Below, piece after piece: positions 5,722-9,162 of a stretch of DNA of 9,162 nucleotides (the first letter of the stretch is position 1; every line of letters begins with the position of its first letter). Position numbers and translations under genes: made by a program. Source of the DNA: an uncultured Bacilli bacterium (GTDB lineage: Bacteria > Bacillota_I > Bacilli_A > RF39 > UBA660); assembly GCA_947593275.1 (NCBI GenBank), contig CANQDN010000052.1, positions 1-9,162 of the forward strand, given 5' to 3'. Under the pieces are notes generated by a model. The model ran no database searches, was not told the origin of the DNA, and was given only the letters and a program-made list of their open reading frames with translations.

Positions 5722-7821
5722 ATGACGGTAAAAGAATATGCAATTGATGTAAACTTAAGTGTTGCGGAAGTTATTAAAAAATGTATTGATTTAGGAATAG
5801 AGGTAAAAAGTGGGGATGACATATTATCTGATGATGATGTTATTTCTTTAGATAATGCTCTAAATTTAATCGTTACTGATGAAAACTTTGAAGATGAAGA
5901 TCAAATTTTAGAAGTTGTAGATGCGATTGTAGAAAGCTCTAATATGACTAAAAATATCAATACGACAGATAAAAAACAAAAATTAAAGAAGAAAAAAGAA
6001 AATAGCGAGGCTAATGAGTATACAAAATTACGTAAAGAAATGTATAAGAATAAAGATAAATTAATGAAAAATAGTAAAGATGAAAGTGTTATTCTTTTTA
6101 AAGATAATATGACCGTAGCTACTCTTGCAGAAGAATTAAATGTTAGTGGTTCAGATATTATTAAAAAGTTAATGTCTTTAGGTTTAATGCTTTCTTTAAA
6201 TAGTGTTATTGATTTTGAAAATGCCGAAATAATTGCCTTAGAATATAATAAAACTTTAAAAAGAGAAGAAACTCAAGATGTATCTAATTTTGAAGAATAT
6301 GAAATAATTGATAATCCTGAAGATTTAGTGCCTCGTCCACCTATTGTAACAATTATGGGTCATGTTGATCATGGTAAAACAACACTTTTAGATTATATTC
6401 GAAATTCTCATGTTGTTGATACAGAATTTGGGGGAATTACGCAAGCTATTGGAGCTTATCAAATTGAAGCAAAGGGCAAAAAGATTACTTTTATTGATAC
6501 GCCTGGTCATGAAGCTTTTACAGAAATGCGGGCTAGAGGAGCTAGTGTTACAGATATAGTTATAATTATAGTCGCGGCTGATGATGGAGTAATGCCTCAA
6601 ACTAAAGAAGCGATTGATCATGCTAAAGTGGCTAATGTTCCAATAATTGTGGCTGTAAATAAAATAGATAAACCGGAAGCTAATCCGGAGAGAATTATGA
6701 CAGAGATGGCTGAACTTAATATTATGCCAGAAATATGGGGTGGTAATGTTCCATTTATTAATATATCGGCTAAAACTGGAGAAGGTATTGATAAATTATT
6801 AGAAACTATTTTAGCTATAAGTGAAGTAAATGATTTTAAAGCTAATCCTAATCGTTATGCGGTTGGTTCAGTAATTGAGTCAAGACAAGATAAAAACATT
6901 GGAGGAGTTGCTAGTTTATTAATTTTAAATGGTACTTTAAGACTGGGAGATCCTATAGTAGTTGGAACTACTTATGGTAAAGTAAGAACTATGAAAAATG
7001 ATTTAGGAGAGAAAGTTGCTAAAGCAAGTCCGGGAACTCCAGTGGAAATTACAGGTTTAAATGAAAATCCAAGTGCTGGGGATAAATTCATGGCTTTTGA
7101 GACAGAAAAAGAAGCTAAAGAAGTTGCTTTAAAAAGAAGTGAACATGCCAAAGATAATTATCATAAAAAAGATATTATTTCTCTTGATGATTTATTTAAT
7201 AAAATTAATGCTGGTCAAAAAGAAATTAATGTTATCTTAAAAGCGGATGTTCGAGGAAGTGAAGAAGCTGTTAAGAATAGTTTACTTAAAATAGATGTTT
7301 CGGGGGTTAAAATTAATATTATTCGTTCAGGTATTGGAACTATAACAGAAAGTGATGTAGTTTTAGCTAATGCTTCAAATGCTATAATTATTGGTTTTAA
7401 TGTAAGTCCTTCGAATATAACTAAAGAAATGGCTAAATCTTATAATGTAGATATTCGTCTTTATACAATTATATATAAATGTATTGAAGAAATAGAACTA
7501 GCTATGAAGGGTATGTTAGATCCGGAATATGAAGAAAAAATCTTAGGAACTGCTGAGATTAGAAAGATATTCAAATTCTCTAAAGTTGGAAATATCGCGG
7601 GTTCTTATGTAGTAGATGGAATTATTAAAAATAATGCTCAAGCTCGGATAATAAGAGATGGAGTAATTATCTATGATGGAAAAATAGCTTCTATTCAAAG
7701 AGAGAAAACTAGTGTTAAAGAAGTTAAAAAAGGTTTTGAATGTGGAATTACTTTTGAGAATTTTAGTGATATAAAAGAAAGTGATACTATTGAATGTTAT
7801 GAAATGGTTGAGGTGAAATAA
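5722..7821 (+). CDS. infB: Translation initiation factor IF-2
   Basis: GTPase that brings fMet-tRNA to the 30S P site and promotes 50S joining. AAAGGAG (5708-5714) is 7 nt before the ATG at 5722, which I take as the start instead of the GTG at 5698 that overlaps ylxR; this gives 699 aa, close to the B. subtilis length. Two IF2_N-type helical domains are visible (about 1-50 and 127-180), joined by a short Lys-rich linker. The G domain has G1 GHVDHGKT (213-220), switch I GGITQ, G3 DTPGH (259-263), G4 NKID (313-316) and G5 SAKTGEG, followed by the beta-barrel domain II, domain III (INVILKADVRGSEEAVKNSL) and C-terminal domain IV that binds the initiator tRNA end. The TAA shares its last base with the rbfA ATG (TAATG), indicating coupled translation. 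Intact. Confidence 0.98.
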   Translation: MTVKEYAIDVNLSVAEVIKKCIDLGIEVKSGDDILSDDDVISLDNALNLIVTDENFEDEDQILEVVDAIVESSNMTKNINTTDKKQKLKKKKENSEANEYTKLRKEMYKNKDKLMKNSKDESVILFKDNMTVATLAEELNVSGSDIIKKLMSLGLMLSLNSVIDFENAEIIALEYNKTLKREETQDVSNFEEYEIIDNPEDLVPRPPIVTIMGHVDHGKTTLLDYIRNSHVVDTEFGGITQAIGAYQIEAKGKKITFIDTPGHEAFTEMRARGASVTDIVIIIVAADDGVMPQTKEAIDHAKVANVPIIVAVNKIDKPEANPERIMTEMAELNIMPEIWGGNVPFINISAKTGEGIDKLLETILAISEVNDFKANPNRYAVGSVIESRQDKNIGGVASLLILNGTLRLGDPIVVGTTYGKVRTMKNDLGEKVAKASPGTPVEITGLNENPSAGDKFMAFETEKEAKEVALKRSEHAKDNYHKKDIISLDDLFNKINAGQKEINVILKADVRGSEEAVKNSLLKIDVSGVKINIIRSGIGTITESDVVLANASNAIIIGFNVSPSNITKEMAKSYNVDIRLYTIIYKCIEEIELAMKGMLDPEYEEKILGTAEIRKIFKFSKVGNIAGSYVVDGIIKNNAQARIIRDGVIIYDGKIASIQREKTSVKEVKKGFECGITFENFSDIKESDTIECYEMVEVK

Positions 7822-8165
7822 TGCCTAGCTATAAAATTGCTAAAATATCTATGGAAGTAAGACAAGCAATAAGTGAAATATTATTTGAAAGTGCAAGAGA
7901 TAGTTTACTTAAAAGTGTTACTATTACGGATGCTAAAGTATCTAAAGATTTAAGTTATGCTAAAATTTATTTTACATCTTTAAGTGATCTTTCTAAAGAG
8001 AAAATTGTTAAAGAAGTAAATGAAGCAAAGACGTTTATAAGAGGAAGACTTGCTCAAAAATTAAATTTAAGACATACACCTATTTTAGAATTTATATATG
8101 ATGATTCTATTGAATATGCTAATCGGATTGAAAAGAAATTAGAAGAAATTCATGAAAACAAATAA
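7821..8165 (+). CDS. rbfA: 30S ribosome-binding factor RbfA
   Basis: KH-fold assembly factor of 114 aa that binds the immature 30S subunit near the 16S 5' helix and is needed for late processing, notably in the cold. Family features: VRQAISEIL helix near the N-terminus, VTITDAKVSKDLSYAKIYFT strands, then FIRGRLAQKLNLRHTPILEF and the YDDSIEYANRIEKKLEE C-terminal helix. GAGGTGA inside the end of infB (7810-7816) provides the ribosome binding site, and the ATG overlaps the infB stop by one base. The ylxP gene found between infB and rbfA in Bacillus is not present. It overlaps truB by 14 nt. Confidence 0.96.
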   Translation: MPSYKIAKISMEVRQAISEILFESARDSLLKSVTITDAKVSKDLSYAKIYFTSLSDLSKEKIVKEVNEAKTFIRGRLAQKLNLRHTPILEFIYDDSIEYANRIEKKLEEIHENK

Positions 8166-9000
8166 TGGGATTATAGTAGTAAATAAACCGGCAAATTATA
8201 CTTCAAGAGATGTAGTGAATGTAATAAGTAAGAAACTTAATACAAAAAAAGTTGGGCATACGGGTACATTAGATCCGCTTGCTACGGGAGTTTTAGTTAT
8301 TTCTTTTGGTAAATATACTAAATTAGTTAATTATTTAACTAGTAATACTAAAGAATATATTGGGGAAATTAAATTAGGAATTATGACGGATACTTTAGAT
8401 ATAACCGGAAATATTTTGGATACTAAAGATTTTAAACTTCAAAAAGAAGATATTATAGAGGTTTTAGATTCTTTTATTGGTTCTTATTTAATGGAAGTAC
8501 CTATTTATTCTGCTATAAAAGTTAATGGTAAAAAGTTGTATCAATATGCTAGAGAAAAGAAAGAGGTTAAACTGCCAGTAAAAGAAGTTCATATATATGA
8601 TTTAGAGTTATTGAATTTTAAAGATGATATAATTAGATTTAGGGCTAAAGTAGAGAAGGGAACTTATATCCGGAGTTTAATAAGAGATATAACTAAAAAG
8701 TTGGGGACTATTGGAGTTATGAGTTCGCTTATAAGAATTAAACAAGGTAAATTTAGTATTAATAATGCTTATTCTTTAGAAGATATATTAAATGATAATT
8801 ATGAAGTTTTAGATGTTCAAGATGTTTTAGATGATATTAAAGAATATGAACTTAAAGAAGAGGAATATTTGAAAGTTAAAAATGGTAATGAAATAAGATT
8901 AGAAGAGGAGGTTTCTTATCTTATTTGTAATTATAAAAGTGAGAGAATTGCTATTTATCAAAAGATTGGGGATAAATATAAACCATTTATTATGTTATAG
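8152..9000 (+). CDS. truB: tRNA pseudouridine(55) synthase TruB
   Basis: Isomerises U55 of the T-psi-C loop in almost all elongator tRNAs and acts as a tRNA folding chaperone. 282 aa, usual length. Motifs: GIIVVNKPANYTS near the start, KVGHTGTLDPLATGVL with the catalytic Asp at residue 41, VPIYSAIKVNGKKLYQYAR, and KGTYIRSLIRDI. The final about 50 residues form the small PUA-like domain. The ATG at 8152 lies inside the end of rbfA (14-nt overlap) with only a purine-rich stretch before it, so translation is probably coupled; the ATG at 8165 is out of frame. It closes the operon: no terminator is seen between its TAG and the promoter at 9017, so transcripts probably run on to the hairpin at 9089-9142. 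Confidence 0.97.
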   Translation: MKTNNGIIVVNKPANYTSRDVVNVISKKLNTKKVGHTGTLDPLATGVLVISFGKYTKLVNYLTSNTKEYIGEIKLGIMTDTLDITGNILDTKDFKLQKEDIIEVLDSFIGSYLMEVPIYSAIKVNGKKLYQYAREKKEVKLPVKEVHIYDLELLNFKDDIIRFRAKVEKGTYIRSLIRDITKKLGTIGVMSSLIRIKQGKFSINNAYSLEDILNDNYEVLDVQDVLDDIKEYELKEEEYLKVKNGNEIRLEEEVSYLICNYKSERIAIYQKIGDKYKPFIML

Positions 9001-9016
9001 AGATTTTAAAAAATAG

Positions 9017-9045
9017 TTTACAATACAATATAAAATTGTTATAAT
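9017..9045 (+). promoter_or_regulatory. Sigma-A promoter downstream of truB
   Basis: TTTACA (9017-9022), a 17-bp spacer and a perfect TATAAT (9040-9045). The expected start is near 9050-9053, directly at the first arm of the structured leader. It begins 16 nt after the truB stop and separates whatever follows from the rimP-truB operon. Confidence 0.8.
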
Positions 9046-9051
9046 AAAAAT

Positions 9052-9162
9052 GTAGAGTGTTAGGAATTTAACATCTACCTATGGTGGTAGACATTAATAG
9101 TCTCATTGTTGTTATTAACAACGACGATAACTATTGATGTCTTTTTGTTTGCTCCTAAGAGC
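9052..9162 (+). promoter_or_regulatory. Structured 5' leader with competing hairpins (putative attenuator) or small RNA; class unknown
   Basis: From the predicted start onward almost every base can pair. Hairpin I: GTAGA (9052-9056) and TGTTA (9058-9062) pair with TAACA (9069-9073) and TCTAC (9074-9078), ten pairs with one bulged G. Hairpin II: TCTACC (9074-9079) pairs with GGTAGA (9086-9091). Hairpin III is the terminator stem whose 5' arm starts at 9089. I excludes II, and II overlaps the base of III by 3 bp. No start codon with a ribosome binding site is seen, and the controlled gene would lie beyond the window. The last 12 bases, GCTC-CTAA-GAGC, can fold into a small hairpin. I see no match to T-box, SAM, purine, SRP or 6S RNA consensus. 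A ribosomal-protein autoregulatory leader is possible given the context, but unproven. Confidence 0.6.
9089..9150 (+). terminator. Long terminator hairpin in the leader downstream of truB
   Basis: A 13-bp stem, 9089-9101 with 9130-9142 (AGACATTAATAGT against ACTATTGATGTCT, one T-G wobble), is capped by an internal loop and a 6-bp hairpin GTTGTT/AACAAC (9108-9113, 9117-9122), and followed by TTTTTGTTT. It would stop the promoter at 9017 after about 95 nt and also end read-through from truB. The T run starts directly at the stem base. Partial overlap with the upstream hairpin suggests it may be conditional. Confidence 0.75.

Noticed and set aside
6388..6621. 77-codon - strand ORF inside infB
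   Set aside because: Antisense shadow of the IF-2 G domain.
9052..9146. SRP (4.5S/scRNA), 6S or T-box RNA identity for the structured transcript
   Set aside because: No GGAAGCAGC-type SRP apical loop, too short for 6S RNA, and no T-box sequence; left as unclassified.
1..9162. Mycoplasma-type genetic code (TGA = Trp)
   Set aside because: engB and two small genes end cleanly at TGA and Trp positions such as GWGM in the transpeptidase use TGG.
1..9162. Mobile elements, CRISPR arrays, tRNA or rRNA genes
   Set aside because: No transposase, direct-repeat array, cloverleaf or rRNA signature seen on either strand by eye.

Overview
The window comes from an AT-rich (about 30% GC by eye), wall-forming Gram-positive bacterium of the Firmicutes/Bacillota. 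It looks most like the Bacilli/Erysipelotrichia/RF39 side of the phylum. The evidence is a class B penicillin-binding protein with PASTA repeats, strong AGGAGG/GAGGTGA-type ribosome binding sites, sigma-A promoters and the Bacillus-type rimP-nusA-ylxR-infB-rbfA-truB gene order. TGA is a true stop (the YihA/EngB gene and two small genes end with it) and Trp is TGG, so this is not the Mycoplasma code.

Left block (1-1480, + strand). It holds the 3' two thirds of a PASTA-containing transpeptidase, entering just before its catalytic serine, then a 58-codon ORF of unknown function ending inside an intrinsic terminator. A small unrecognised gene on the - strand (1468-1824) converges on the same terminator. 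The two stop codons sit back to back in one TCATGA palindrome. A short divergent intergenic region follows.

Middle block (1866-3948, + strand). A promoter drives engB (ribosome-assembly GTPase), a DnaQ-type DEDDh exonuclease overlapping it by ATGA, and a single-pass membrane-anchored protein of unknown function with a lipocalin-like C-terminal pattern.

Right block (3963-9000, + strand). This is the translation/transcription-factor operon, with a near-consensus extended -10 promoter and a leader hairpin with a weak U tract. The genes are rimP (only the N-terminal domain), nusA, ylxR (rnpM), infB, rbfA and truB, packed with overlaps of 1-14 nt or short gaps. The ylxQ and ylxP genes found in Bacillus are absent. 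The products act together in 30S assembly, initiation, transcript elongation and tRNA modification.

Right edge (9001-9162). A TTTACA-17-TATAAT promoter is followed by a roughly 95-nt structured leader or small RNA whose segments can pair in mutually exclusive ways (GTAGA / TCTAC / GGTAGA / TGTCT) and which ends in a long terminator-like hairpin with a T tract. The gene it would control lies beyond the window. I do not recognise it as a known riboswitch, and it is the best candidate here for something undescribed.
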